Source: Saccharopolyspora_D taberi (GTDB taxonomy: Bacteria; Actinomycetota; Actinomycetes; Mycobacteriales; Pseudonocardiaceae). From it: a stretch of 64,000 nt of DNA. The notes beneath the pieces are model-generated. The model did not search any database, was not told the origin of the DNA, and saw only the letters and a program-made list of their open reading frames with translations. A program made the position numbers and the translations under genes. This document shows positions 26,533 to 34,746 of this stretch, piece by piece. Where the stretch lies: positions 248,001 through 312,000 of the forward strand of contig NZ_BAAAUX010000016.1 of the NCBI RefSeq assembly GCF_039534165.1, written 5' to 3'. Within the stretch, counting starts at the first letter, position 1. Each line of letters starts with the position of its first letter.

Positions 26533-27669
26533 TCGGTCGCGGACCGCACCTGGCAGGTGCTCGGTTCGGTGATCGCCGTGGTCGGCGTCGGGACCTGCCC
26601 GGTGTTCCTGTTCGGCGGGCTCGCCGTGCAGCTGCAGCAGGAGTTCCGGTTCGGAGCCGCGCTGCTCGGGGTCGCCGCCGCGGGATTCTTCAGCGTGGCC
26701 GCGCTGTCCTCGCGGGCGATGGGCTGGGTCGTCGAGCGGATCGGACACCGGGCCGGGCTGCGGCTTGCGGCCTGCGCGAGCTCGCTGTGCCTGTTCGGAC
26801 TCGCCGCTGCCGACAGCACCGGCTGGTTCCTGGCGCTGCTCTGGCTGTCGGGCGTGCCGAACTCGCTGGGCCAGCCCGCCGCGAACGTCCTGATCGTCGA
26901 AGGCGTGCCCGTGCACCGGCGCGGACTCGGCTTCGCGGTCAAGCAGTCCGCGATCCCGGTCGCGACGATGCTGGCGGGGATCTCGGTGCCGCTGGTGGCG
27001 CTGACCATCGGCTGGCGCTGGGTCTTCGCCTTCGCCGGGCTGCTCGGTCTCGCCGCCGCGCTCACCGTGCCGTCGATCGGACAGGCGCGGCGCCCGGCCG
27101 GCGGTGGACGCGCGGACGGCCGGAACGCGGGTCTGCCGATGCTGTTGCTTTTCGCGGTCGGTGGCGGGCTCGGGTCCGCCGCGGCGAACTCGCTCGGCGC
27201 GTTCGTCACGACCGCCGCCGTCGACGTGGGTTTCAGCCCCGGGTCGGCGGGGCTCGTGCTCTCGCTGGGATCGGTCTTCGGGCTGAGCACCCGGCTGCTG
27301 TCCGGGATCGCGTCCGACCGCTGGAACCCGGACCTGGTGCGGGTGATCACCGGGATGCTGGTCGCGGGCTCGCTCGGGTACGCGCTGCTGGCGCTGGAGA
27401 TCCCGCCGCTGTTCCTGCTCGGCGTGGTGGTGGGTTTCGGCGCGGGCTGGGCGTGGCCGGGTCTGCTGAACCTCGCGGTCGCCCGGACCGCTCCGGACCG
27501 GGTCGCCGGCGCCACGTCGATCAGCCAGGCCGGCGTGTTCCTCGGCGGCGGCCTGGGCCCGCTGCTGTTCGGCCTGCTGGCCGAGTTCGCGGGCCTGCCG
27601 GGCGCGTGGCTGGCCGCCTCCGCCGCGGCCCTGCTAGCCGCGGGCCTGCTCCTGCTGGTCCGCCGCTGA
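26530..27669 (+). CDS. MFS transporter (nitrate/cyanate-type fold, unknown substrate)
   Basis: A 379-residue, twelve-helix MFS protein. Helix 1 includes GVGTCPVFLFGGLAVQLQQEF, resembling CynX/NNP-like and monocarboxylate-type carriers rather than drug exporters. The A-motif is weak (GWVVERIGHRAGLR). The second half keeps SGIASDRWNPDLVR. GGAGGA lies directly before the ATG. It converges with the methyltransferase gene at seven bases and is divergent from the amidase, so uptake of an amide compound hydrolysed by that enzyme is possible. The substrate is not deducible. Confidence 0.8.
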   Translation: MSVADRTWQVLGSVIAVVGVGTCPVFLFGGLAVQLQQEFRFGAALLGVAAAGFFSVAALSSRAMGWVVERIGHRAGLRLAACASSLCLFGLAAADSTGWFLALLWLSGVPNSLGQPAANVLIVEGVPVHRRGLGFAVKQSAIPVATMLAGISVPLVALTIGWRWVFAFAGLLGLAAALTVPSIGQARRPAGGGRADGRNAGLPMLLLFAVGGGLGSAAANSLGAFVTTAAVDVGFSPGSAGLVLSLGSVFGLSTRLLSGIASDRWNPDLVRVITGMLVAGSLGYALLALEIPPLFLLGVVVGFGAGWAWPGLLNLAVARTAPDRVAGATSISQAGVFLGGGLGPLLFGLLAEFAGLPGAWLAASAAALLAAGLLLLVRR

Positions 27670-27675
27670 GCGGGG

Positions 27676-28485
27676 TCAGCCGAGCTTGCGGGCCAGACCG
27701 CCGTAGAGGATCCGGTACCGCGGCCGGGCGGCGGCCTGGTCCGGGTCGGGGCGCCAGTCGGTCAGGTAGCTGGTGCCGGGCGGCAGGACCTCGAAGTCGC
27801 CGAACAGCTCGTCGATCCACTGCGGGCTGCGCGCGATCAGCGGATCGGTGGTCTCGGCGTAGAAGGACTCCAACGTGCCCGCCGCGCCCGGGTCGTAGTC
27901 GCCGGTGATGTGCGAGACGGCCAGGTGGCTGCCGGGGACGACCGCCTTGCGGTAGCGCTCGACCAGCGCCGCCGGGGTGTCGCCGTCCGGCACGAAGTGC
28001 AGCATCGCCGACATCAGCACCGCCGTCGGCTGGTCGAGGTCGAGCAGCCCGGTGGCCGCGGGGGAGCGCAGGACCGACTCCGGATCCCGGCAGTCGGCCT
28101 CGATGATCGCCGCCCGCGGTTCGTCGGCCAGCAGCGGGCGGCTGTGCGCGACGGTCAGCGGCTCGTTGTCGACGTAGAGGACGCGGAAGTCGCGGGTGCG
28201 GCGGCGGGCGATCTCGTGCACGTGGCCGATGGTCGGGATGCCGGAACCGAGGTCCAGGAACTGGCGGATGCCGTGCGCCAGCAGGTACTCCACCGTGCGG
28301 CGGACGAACGCCCGGTTCTCCCGGTACGTTTCGGTGATGCCGGGCAGCGCGGCCTCCACCCGTTCCACGAACCCGCGCTCGACGCCGAAGTTGTGGCTGC
28401 CGCCGAGGAACGCGTCGTAGATCCGCGCCGCGCAGGGGCGGTCGATGTCCATCTCCCTGGACATCAGGTTCTGCGTGTCCACCAT
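27676..28485 (-). CDS. SAM-dependent methyltransferase, Methyltransf_19 family
   Basis: A 269-residue protein of the actinomycete-enriched Methyltransf_19 (PF04672, formerly DUF574) family. The N-terminus has the family hallmark PCAARIYDAFLGGSHNF. The SAM-binding motif I reads FLDLGSGIPT, the acidic residue of motif II is in VLYVDNEP, and LMSAMLHFVPD follows. Members often occur in several copies next to regulatory genes, and some lie near conservons. The substrate is unknown. The ATG at 28485 follows GGGGTAGG. It is convergent with the MFS gene. Confidence 0.88.
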   Translation of the reverse strand: MVDTQNLMSREMDIDRPCAARIYDAFLGGSHNFGVERGFVERVEAALPGITETYRENRAFVRRTVEYLLAHGIRQFLDLGSGIPTIGHVHEIARRRTRDFRVLYVDNEPLTVAHSRPLLADEPRAAIIEADCRDPESVLRSPAATGLLDLDQPTAVLMSAMLHFVPDGDTPAALVERYRKAVVPGSHLAVSHITGDYDPGAAGTLESFYAETTDPLIARSPQWIDELFGDFEVLPPGTSYLTDWRPDPDQAAARPRYRILYGGLARKLG

Positions 28486-28663
28486 GGCCTACCCCCAAGC
28501 AGCTGTCACTGAGATTCCGTAATCGTACCGTAGCCGACCGATGACACAGTGTGTTCGACGGTTGGGACGCGGCCGCTCGCAGGAGATGACGCCGCCGTTG
28601 GTGTGAACCCTGCGGCCTGCTGGTCTACGATCCCCCGATCTAGCGACGCGGAAGGCGGGGTTG

Positions 28664-29845
28664 GTGGTGGGCTCGAAGCGGGCGTTCCTGTTCGACCTGG
28701 CGCTGGTGGTGCTGTTCGCCGGGTTGTACGTGCTGGAGATCGCGGTCCAGCCCGGGCCGCTCGGCATGCCCGGCTGGTCGGCGATGGCGATCAGCTGCCC
28801 GGCGATGGCCACCCTCCTGCTGCGCAGGCGGTGGCCGTGGATCCCGCTGGTCGTCACGGTCACCGCCGCGATCGTGCTGACCCTGCTGAGCGACCTGGGC
28901 GGCCCGACCAGCTTCCCGATCCTGATCTCGGTCTACTCGGTCTGCCGGAAGAGCGGTGTGGTGGGCTCGACCGCCGCCGCGGCGCTGGCGATGGTGTGGC
29001 CGTTCTTCTACACCTTCCCCGAGCCGAGCCCGCTGGCCGCCTTCGCCAGCATCGTCTACGCGGGCGTCGACGTGGGCATGGTCGTCGCCTGGGGTTACGC
29101 CGCGCGGGTCGCCGCGGCGCGCGCCGCGCAGCTGGAACGCACGGTCGCCCTGCTCGACGCCGCGCGCGACCAGCTCGCTGTCGAGGCGGCGGCGTCCGAG
29201 CGGGCGCGCATCGCGCGGGAGTTCCACGACATCGTGTCGCACAACCTGTCGGTGGTCGCGCTGCGCGCCGGGGTCGCGCGGGCGCTGGTCGACCGCGACC
29301 CCGGGCACGCCAGGGAGACGCTGCGCGAGCTGGAGCAGACCTCCAGCGCCGCGCTCAGCGAGCTGCGCACGCTGCTGTCGGCGCTGCACCACGACACCAG
29401 CTCCGGCGAGATCGCCGAGCTGCCCGGCAGGCAGCCGATGCCCAGGCTCGACCGGATCGAGGACCTGGTGCGCTCGCTGCGGGAGGCCGGGGTGTCGTGG
29501 CGGCTGGAGCGGCGCGGCACCGTCCGCGAGCTGAACTCCGGGCTGGAGCTGACCGCGTTCCGGGTCGTGCAGGAGGCGGTGACCAACGTGCTCAAGCACG
29601 CGGGGCCCGGTTACGCGCGGGTGCTGCTGGAGTACGGGGCGGCGGCGCTGCGGATCGAGATCACCAACCACGTCACCGCCTCGCCCCGGCGTCACCTCGG
29701 CGGCGGAGCCGGTTCCGGGCACGGGTTGATCGGGCTGCGGGAGCGGGTCGCGCTGGTCGGCGGAACGTTCACCGCCCATCCGGTACAGGGCGGGTTCCAC
29801 CTTGAGGCCGTGCTACCGTGCCCGGAAAATTCGGACCTGGTCTGA
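28664..29845 (+). CDS. Sensor histidine kinase, NarL-type (HisKA_3)
   Basis: A 393-residue membrane kinase. Four to five hydrophobic segments cover about 8-148. A coiled-coil leads to the HisKA_3 dimerisation helix with phospho-acceptor His188 in REFHDIVSHNLS. The HATPase domain has the N-box QEAVTNVLKHA and the G-box GHGLIGLRERV. GGAAGG precedes three consecutive possible starts (TTG 28661, GTG 28664, GTG 28667); 28664 has the best spacing. It pairs with the response regulator 42 bases downstream. No extracellular sensor domain is present, so it probably senses a membrane or cell-envelope signal. Confidence 0.92.
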   Translation: MVGSKRAFLFDLALVVLFAGLYVLEIAVQPGPLGMPGWSAMAISCPAMATLLLRRRWPWIPLVVTVTAAIVLTLLSDLGGPTSFPILISVYSVCRKSGVVGSTAAAALAMVWPFFYTFPEPSPLAAFASIVYAGVDVGMVVAWGYAARVAAARAAQLERTVALLDAARDQLAVEAAASERARIAREFHDIVSHNLSVVALRAGVARALVDRDPGHARETLRELEQTSSAALSELRTLLSALHHDTSSGEIAELPGRQPMPRLDRIEDLVRSLREAGVSWRLERRGTVRELNSGLELTAFRVVQEAVTNVLKHAGPGYARVLLEYGAAALRIEITNHVTASPRRHLGGGAGSGHGLIGLRERVALVGGTFTAHPVQGGFHLEAVLPCPENSDLV

Positions 29846-29887
29846 ACCGGAATTCGACGGTTCCGACCTGATCGGAGGAGGTCCGGT

Positions 29888-30583
29888 ATGGAGCGTTCGG
29901 ACACGACCATCGTGGTCGCGGACGATCAGGCGATGATCCGGGCCGGTCTGGTGGCGCTGCTGTCGGCCGAGCCGGACCTGCGCGTGCTGGCCGAGGCCGC
30001 CGACGGCAACGCGGCGGTCGCCGCGGTGCAGCGCCGCCGTCCCGATGTCGTGCTGATGGACGTGCGCATGCCCGGCATGGACGGCATCGCCGCCGCGCGG
30101 GAGATCATCGACAGCACCGCCGGCCAGACCGCCGTGATCATGCTCACCGTGCACGACCTCGACGAGTACGTCTACGCCGCGCTGCGCGCCGGTGCCAGCG
30201 GCTTCCTGCTCAAGGACGCTCCGCCGGAGGAGCTGGTCCGCGCCGTGCGTACGGTCGCGGCGGGGGAGGCGCTGCTAGCGCCGAGGGTGACCCGGAGGCT
30301 GCTCCAGCGGTTCGCCGCGCTGGGCGTGCGGGACGCGGGCTCCGAGCTCAGCGGCCTGACCGAGCGCGAGCGCGACGTGCTGCTTGAGGTCGCCAGGGGC
30401 GGTTCGAACGCCGAGATCGCGCGCAACCTCGGGCTCGCGGAGCTGACCGTGAAGTCGCACCTGTACCACGTGATGCAGAAGCTGCACCTGAGCTCGCGCA
30501 CCCAGCTGGTGATCACCGCGTACGAGACGGGCCTGGTCAGCCCTGGTCAGCGCGACGCCCCCAGCCCGCGGGTGCAGGGCTGA
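29888..30583 (+). CDS. NarL/FixJ-family response regulator
   Basis: A 231-residue regulator. The receiver domain has the acidic pocket DDQ (12-14), phospho-acceptor Asp58 in VLMDVRMPG, and Lys in FLLKDA. The LuxR-type HTH begins at LTERERDVLLEVARGGSNAEIA, with TVKSHLYHVMQKL as recognition helix. A strong GGAGGAGG precedes the ATG. It is the partner of the kinase immediately upstream and acts as a transcription factor. Target genes are unknown; the linked Gfo/Idh gene downstream is one candidate. Confidence 0.93.
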   Translation: MERSDTTIVVADDQAMIRAGLVALLSAEPDLRVLAEAADGNAAVAAVQRRRPDVVLMDVRMPGMDGIAAAREIIDSTAGQTAVIMLTVHDLDEYVYAALRAGASGFLLKDAPPEELVRAVRTVAAGEALLAPRVTRRLLQRFAALGVRDAGSELSGLTERERDVLLEVARGGSNAEIARNLGLAELTVKSHLYHVMQKLHLSSRTQLVITAYETGLVSPGQRDAPSPRVQG

Positions 30584-30641
30584 CGCCGGATCCGCGCACC
30601 GCCGCCCGAGGAGGGCCCGCGGACAAGCTCTAATTGGCGGT

Positions 30642-31691
30642 ATGAGTGTTCTGAAAGTCGGCTTGATCGGTTATGGCATCGCCGGGGCCGTGTTCCACGC
30701 CCCGCTGATCGCGGCGAACCCGAACCTGCGGCTCGACGCCGTGGTGACCACCAATCCGGAGCGCAGGCAGCAGGTGCGCGCCGACCACCCGGACACCGCC
30801 GCGGTCGGCGACCTGGCGGGGCTGCTGGAGCGCGGCCCGGACCTGGTCGTGGTCGCCAGTCCGAACCGCACGCACTTCGAGCTGACCACCGCCGCGCTCG
30901 ACGCGGGCCTGCCGGTGGTCGTGGACAAGCCGTTCGTGCCCAGCGCCGAGCAGGGCCGGGAGCTGATCGCGCGCGCCGAGCGGGCGGGCGTGCTGCTCAC
31001 GGTGTTCCAGAACCGCCGCTGGGACAACGACCTGCGGACGCTGGCCGGGCTGATCGACGCCGGGGAGCTCGGCGCGGTGCACCGGTTCGAGTCCCGCTTC
31101 GAGCGCTGGGTGCCTCAGCCGAAGCCGGGCTGGCGCGAGTCCGGCGGCGTCGAGGAGGCAGGCGGGGTGCTCTACGACCTGGGCAGCCACCTGGTCGACC
31201 AGGCGCTGCTGCTGTTCGGGCCGGTCGAGTCGGTCTACGCGCAGGTGGACCGGCGCAGGCCGGGGGTGGAGGTCGACGACGACTCGTTCCTCGCGCTGAC
31301 CCACGCGAACGGTGTCCGCTCGCACCTGTGGATGAGCAAGTTCGCCGCGCAGCACGGCCCCCGCTTCCGGGTTCTCGGCGACCGGGCGGCGTTCACCAAG
31401 TACGGGCTCGACCCGCAGGAGGCCGTGCTGCGCGCGGGCGAACGCCCGGTGGACGACAGCTGGGGCGTGGAGCCGGAGGAGTTGTGGGGCGAGCTCGGAA
31501 CCGTCGACGGTGGTCGCCGGGTGCCTACGCTGCCGGGCGCGTACCCGGCGTTCTACGACTCCGTCGTCTCCGCGCTGCGCGAGAGCACGGCCGCGCCGGT
31601 CGACCCGGCCGATTCGGTCGCGGGCCTGGAGATCATCGAGGCCGCGCGGCGCTCCGCGGCGAAGGGCACCGTCGAACTCCTTGACGCTTGA
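30642..31691 (+). CDS. Gfo/Idh/MocA-family NAD(P)-dependent oxidoreductase
   Basis: A 349-residue sugar or polyol dehydrogenase-like enzyme. The Rossmann motif is GLIGYGIAG (7-15), the catalytic Lys lies in VVVDKPF, and the C-terminal beta-sheet domain has GGVLYDLGSHLVDQ with the substrate His. The family oxidises inositol, glucose or related compounds, and some members are biliverdin reductase-like. It follows the response regulator by 58 bases on the same strand but may have its own promoter, since no ribosome site is seen. Substrate unknown. Confidence 0.88.
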   Translation: MSVLKVGLIGYGIAGAVFHAPLIAANPNLRLDAVVTTNPERRQQVRADHPDTAAVGDLAGLLERGPDLVVVASPNRTHFELTTAALDAGLPVVVDKPFVPSAEQGRELIARAERAGVLLTVFQNRRWDNDLRTLAGLIDAGELGAVHRFESRFERWVPQPKPGWRESGGVEEAGGVLYDLGSHLVDQALLLFGPVESVYAQVDRRRPGVEVDDDSFLALTHANGVRSHLWMSKFAAQHGPRFRVLGDRAAFTKYGLDPQEAVLRAGERPVDDSWGVEPEELWGELGTVDGGRRVPTLPGAYPAFYDSVVSALRESTAAPVDPADSVAGLEIIEAARRSAAKGTVELLDA

Positions 31692-31721
31692 TGTCAAGTA
31701 CTTGCTATTGTGCGTCAAGTA
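31681..31721 (+). promoter_or_regulatory. Promoter with paired GTCAAGTA repeats
   Basis: TTGACG (31681-31686) and TATTGT (31706-31711) form a promoter-like pair at the end of the previous gene. GTCAAGTA occurs twice (31693-31700 and 31714-31721), 21 bases apart. The first copy is part of a perfect palindrome CAAGTACTTG (31695-31704). Repeats two helical turns apart suggest cooperative binding. The gene that follows encodes an HTH-like protein and could be autoregulated. Confidence 0.5.
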
Positions 31722-31736
31722 GCGAGGAGATGGGCG

Positions 31737-32183
31737 GTGCGCGACGAGCTGGCCGAGGAACTGGCCCGGCTGGTCGGGGCGAGGCTGCTCGACCCGCTGG
31801 AGATCCTGCTGGAGGGAGCGGGGGCCGAGCCCCTGCGCGAGCGGGTGCACGCGGAAGCCGAGACGTGGGCGGCGCGGCTGCTCGGGCCCGATGACGACCT
31901 GGCTCTCGCCACGATCTCCCGGCTGCTGGCGGCGCTGTACCCGGGGGACGAGCCGTTCGACCCTCCGGAGCGCTGGTGGCGCACGGCGCTGGGCCGGGTG
32001 ACCGCCCGCCGCATGGGCCACCCGGCCAAGGAGCGCGTGTCGTTCGCGGTGGCGGGGGCGATGCTCGGCATCACCCGGCAGGGCGTGCACGACCTGGTCG
32101 GGCGCGCCAAGCTCCGGCGGCATCCCGACGGCGGCATCGACGTCACGTCGGTCCGCGACCGCCTCCGCGATCTGACCGCATAG
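31737..32183 (+). CDS. Small protein with C-terminal helix-turn-helix
   Basis: A 148-residue protein. The first 100 residues are helical and acidic and match no family I recognise. The last 45 hold a helix-turn-helix of the excisionase/MerR-like type, VAGAMLGITRQGVHDLVGRAKLRR, followed by DGGIDVTSVRDRL. The GTG at 31737 is seven bases after GAGGAG. It precedes the hydrolase by seven bases and is probably co-transcribed with it. A DNA-binding role is inferred from the motif. Confidence 0.65.
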   Translation: MRDELAEELARLVGARLLDPLEILLEGAGAEPLRERVHAEAETWAARLLGPDDDLALATISRLLAALYPGDEPFDPPERWWRTALGRVTARRMGHPAKERVSFAVAGAMLGITRQGVHDLVGRAKLRRHPDGGIDVTSVRDRLRDLTA

Positions 32184-32190
32184 GAGTGTC

Positions 32191-32964
32191 ATGGAGTCGG
32201 AATTCCTTTTGACCGGTGGGGAAATCCCGATCCGGGTCCGCGACCACGGCGGCACCGGGTCACCGGTCCTGCTGCTGCACGGCGCCGGTGGCGAGCTGGA
32301 CGCCTGGGACGGGTTCGCGCCGCTGCTGACCGGTTCGCACCGGGTGGTCGCGCTGGACCTGCGCGGGCACGGGAAGTCCGGCGACGGGCCGTGGGAGTGG
32401 GCGTCGGTGCTCGCCGACATCGAGTCCGCAGTGGACGGTGTCGGCCTGGAGAACCCCGCGGTGGTGGGACATTCGCTCGGCGGGATGCTCGCGGCGATGT
32501 GGGCGCGGCGGCGTCCGGACTGCCCGGCCGCGGTCAGCCTCGACGGGCACCGGTCGAGCGTGACCGACCCGCGGAACTACGCCGGGCTGCCCGCCGACCA
32601 GGTCGCGCGGGACCGGGCGCGGCTCGCCGAGCTGTTCGCGGCGCAGCTGGAAGCGGTGCGACGGCCCGCGCCGGAAGTCCTCTCCGCGATCCAGCAGTCG
32701 CCGGAGTTCGCCGACTGCCTGCCGGTCTTCGCCGAGGTGGAAAGCCCGTTCCTGGTCGCGCTCGCCACCAGGGACCTGCCCGGCATGCCCGCGGAGTTCG
32801 CCGGCCTGATGTCGGCTTTCCGCGCGGGACTGCGGCGTGATCTGGCCGAGTTGCGGGATCGGCGTCCGAACATCCGGGTCGCCGAGGTCGACGCGAGCCA
32901 CGCCATGGTCTTCGAGGATCCGGAAGCCGTGGCCGGGCTGGTGCTCGGTTTCCTCAACCGCTGA
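32191..32964 (+). CDS. Alpha/beta hydrolase
   Basis: A 257-residue alpha/beta-hydrolase with the standard serine triad. The oxyanion motif is HGAGG (30-34), the nucleophile Ser95 lies in VVGHSLGGM, and the general base is His in DASHAMVF. It resembles bromoperoxidase-like esterases and has no signal peptide. It follows the HTH-type gene by seven bases, and its end overlaps the convergent FhuF-like gene by eleven. Substrate unknown. Confidence 0.85.
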   Translation: MESEFLLTGGEIPIRVRDHGGTGSPVLLLHGAGGELDAWDGFAPLLTGSHRVVALDLRGHGKSGDGPWEWASVLADIESAVDGVGLENPAVVGHSLGGMLAAMWARRRPDCPAAVSLDGHRSSVTDPRNYAGLPADQVARDRARLAELFAAQLEAVRRPAPEVLSAIQQSPEFADCLPVFAEVESPFLVALATRDLPGMPAEFAGLMSAFRAGLRRDLAELRDRRPNIRVAEVDASHAMVFEDPEAVAGLVLGFLNR

Positions 32965-33631
32965 GCCGGGAAGCGGAGTTCCAGAGCACGCACTCGTCGC
33001 AGTAGCCGCCGGTGCCGCGCCAGTACTGGCAGCAGGTGCGCCGCCGCGCCCACGGCCGGAGCCGCTCGTCGATGTCGAGCAGCTCCGGCCGGGAGGTCGC
33101 CGCCCGCAGCTCCCGGGCGGTGGCCGGTGCGTCCCCCGGGATGCCCGCCTGCTGGAGCCGCCAGAGCACCGGGCCGATCAGCCCGACCGGATTTCCCCAG
33201 TACTCGTGGCTGTCCGGCCGTGGACCGCCCAGCGCGTGCAGCGCCTCGGTCAGCGGTTCGAACGCCTCGCGCAGCTGCCGCCACCACTGGTCGGCGCCGC
33301 CCGGTGCGCGGCCGGTGGGACGCAGCGTCGTCAGCCTGCCCTCGTCGTTGACGACGACCCGCAGACCCGACAACGACGGCACCGGCGCGCCGAGGTGGTG
33401 TTCCGGGACGGTGGCGCAGCACGCGAGCCAGCCGAACCGGAACGCCACCAGCACGATCCCGGCGCGCCGGTGCCGGAAACCGCCGCGCCGCTGCCACTCC
33501 TCGACGCAGCCGGACAGCCACGGCCGGTCCGGATCGCAGAACTCCTCCCACGCGATGGCCGGCGGGTTCAGCGGGGTGGTGCCGGGGCGGGGGAGCAGCC
33601 GGTCGCATTCCCGCAACCGCCCGCGCAGCAC
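32954..33631 (-). CDS. FhuF-like ferric iron reductase, [2Fe-2S] type
   Basis: A protein of about 225 residues. The C-terminus carries a Cys-Cys-x9-Cys-x2-Cys motif (TCCQYWRGTGGYCDEC), very close to the [2Fe-2S]-binding C-C-x10-C-x2-C of FhuF, which reduces iron in hydroxamate siderophores. Upstream, RRTCCQYW and a W-rich middle segment fit FhuF_C. The start is uncertain: the first standard codon after the upstream permease stop is GTG 33631, while AGGAGG lies 24 bases earlier with no usable codon at normal spacing. No siderophore transport genes are adjacent. The neighbour on this strand is an ABC-2 permease. Confidence 0.65.
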   Translation of the reverse strand: MLRGRLRECDRLLPRPGTTPLNPPAIAWEEFCDPDRPWLSGCVEEWQRRGGFRHRRAGIVLVAFRFGWLACCATVPEHHLGAPVPSLSGLRVVVNDEGRLTTLRPTGRAPGGADQWWRQLREAFEPLTEALHALGGPRPDSHEYWGNPVGLIGPVLWRLQQAGIPGDAPATARELRAATSRPELLDIDERLRPWARRRTCCQYWRGTGGYCDECVLWNSASRLSG

Positions 33632-33678
33632 CGCGTTCGCGTCGATGGCCGTGGACCTCCTGATCGTCCGGACGGCGA

Positions 33679-34746
33679 TCAGGCTATCCGAACCCCCGGC
33701 GACGGCCGCCGGATCGGAGTGCGCAGCCGCCGGATGCTGATCCACACCGAGCCCGCGCCGAGCAGCACGTCGAACGCCAGGCCCCACGGCCACACCGCGC
33801 CGCCTTCCCGGCGGGCGCCGTCCTCGGAGTAGGTGACCTGCGGCGGCAGCCGCGTTTCGCGCACCCCTTCACCGATCGCGCCCAGCGGATCGAGCCGGGT
33901 GTCCGGCTCCATGCGGCGGCTGTACTGGTTGAACCGCAGCGGCGGGTCCGGCGCGGAGTCGGCGAGGACGACGAACGGGTTCGGCGCCAGCAGCCACCAG
34001 ACGTACTCCGGGTGCGGAACGGTCGTGGTGTAGGTCTCGACGGTGGACGGTCCACCCGGGATCGGGTAGCCCATGTTGTCGGTCGCAGGCACCTCGTAGC
34101 TGATCGTCTCCTCCCGGCTGGTCAGCACGGTGGCCAGCCCGAAGGTGATCAGGGTGCCCGCGCTGAGCGCGAACACCAGCAGGAAGGCCATCAGCGTCGC
34201 GGTGATCCCGCGCGCGAACAGCGCCGACAGGCCCTGCGCGACCGCGCAGATCACCCCGACCAGCAGCGAGACGATCAGCAGCACCACGACCGCGCGGACG
34301 ATGCCCACCCCGCCTTCGAGGATCGCCCACACCACGAACGGCACGGTCAGCGCGATGAACACCAGCGCGGTCCCCCACGCCGCGACGAGCTTGCCCAGCA
34401 CGATCTCGGCCGGGGTCAGCCGGGTCACCTGCACCGGGGCCAGGGTGCCGCGCTCCCGGTCGCCGTTGATCGACTGCGCCGTCAGCGCGGGCGCGACCAG
34501 CATCGCCAGCCCCAGCACGAACAGCATCACCGAACCGAACAGCGGGATCCCGGTCGGCCCCTCGTCGAACTCCGGGACCGCGAGCGCGAGCCGCAGCAGC
34601 ACGGAGAACGCGGCGATCACCAGGAACCACGCGAGCAGCAGCCACCGCCAGCGGCCGGTGCGCAGCCGGACCCGGAACTCCTGCCTGGCCACGGTCGCGA
34701 TGCCCGACAGCATCCCGGCGCGCGGGGTCGTCTCGGTTGTGGTCAT
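33679..34746 (-). CDS. ABC-2 type transporter permease
   Basis: A 355-residue membrane protein. One helix (about 34-52) precedes a soluble segment, then five more helices through about residue 215, a large periplasmic loop of about 110 residues, and a final helix near 325. The motif NGDRERGTLAPVQVTRLTP after helix 2 is typical of ABC-2/NosY-like permeases. It overlaps the ATPase gene by four bases, which implies coupling. The pair could export a drug, peptide or lipid or serve in cell-envelope biogenesis. Confidence 0.88.
   Translation of the reverse strand: MTTTETTPRAGMLSGIATVARQEFRVRLRTGRWRWLLLAWFLVIAAFSVLLRLALAVPEFDEGPTGIPLFGSVMLFVLGLAMLVAPALTAQSINGDRERGTLAPVQVTRLTPAEIVLGKLVAAWGTALVFIALTVPFVVWAILEGGVGIVRAVVVLLIVSLLVGVICAVAQGLSALFARGITATLMAFLLVFALSAGTLITFGLATVLTSREETISYEVPATDNMGYPIPGGPSTVETYTTTVPHPEYVWWLLAPNPFVVLADSAPDPPLRFNQYSRRMEPDTRLDPLGAIGEGVRETRLPPQVTYSEDGARREGGAVWPWGLAFDVLLGAGSVWISIRRLRTPIRRPSPGVRIA

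Noticed and set aside
26457..27908. Long alternative frame overlapping the MFS gene
   Set aside because: It is Arg/Gly-rich with no family features and lies in the +2 frame of a well-supported transporter; only its first ATG context is interesting.
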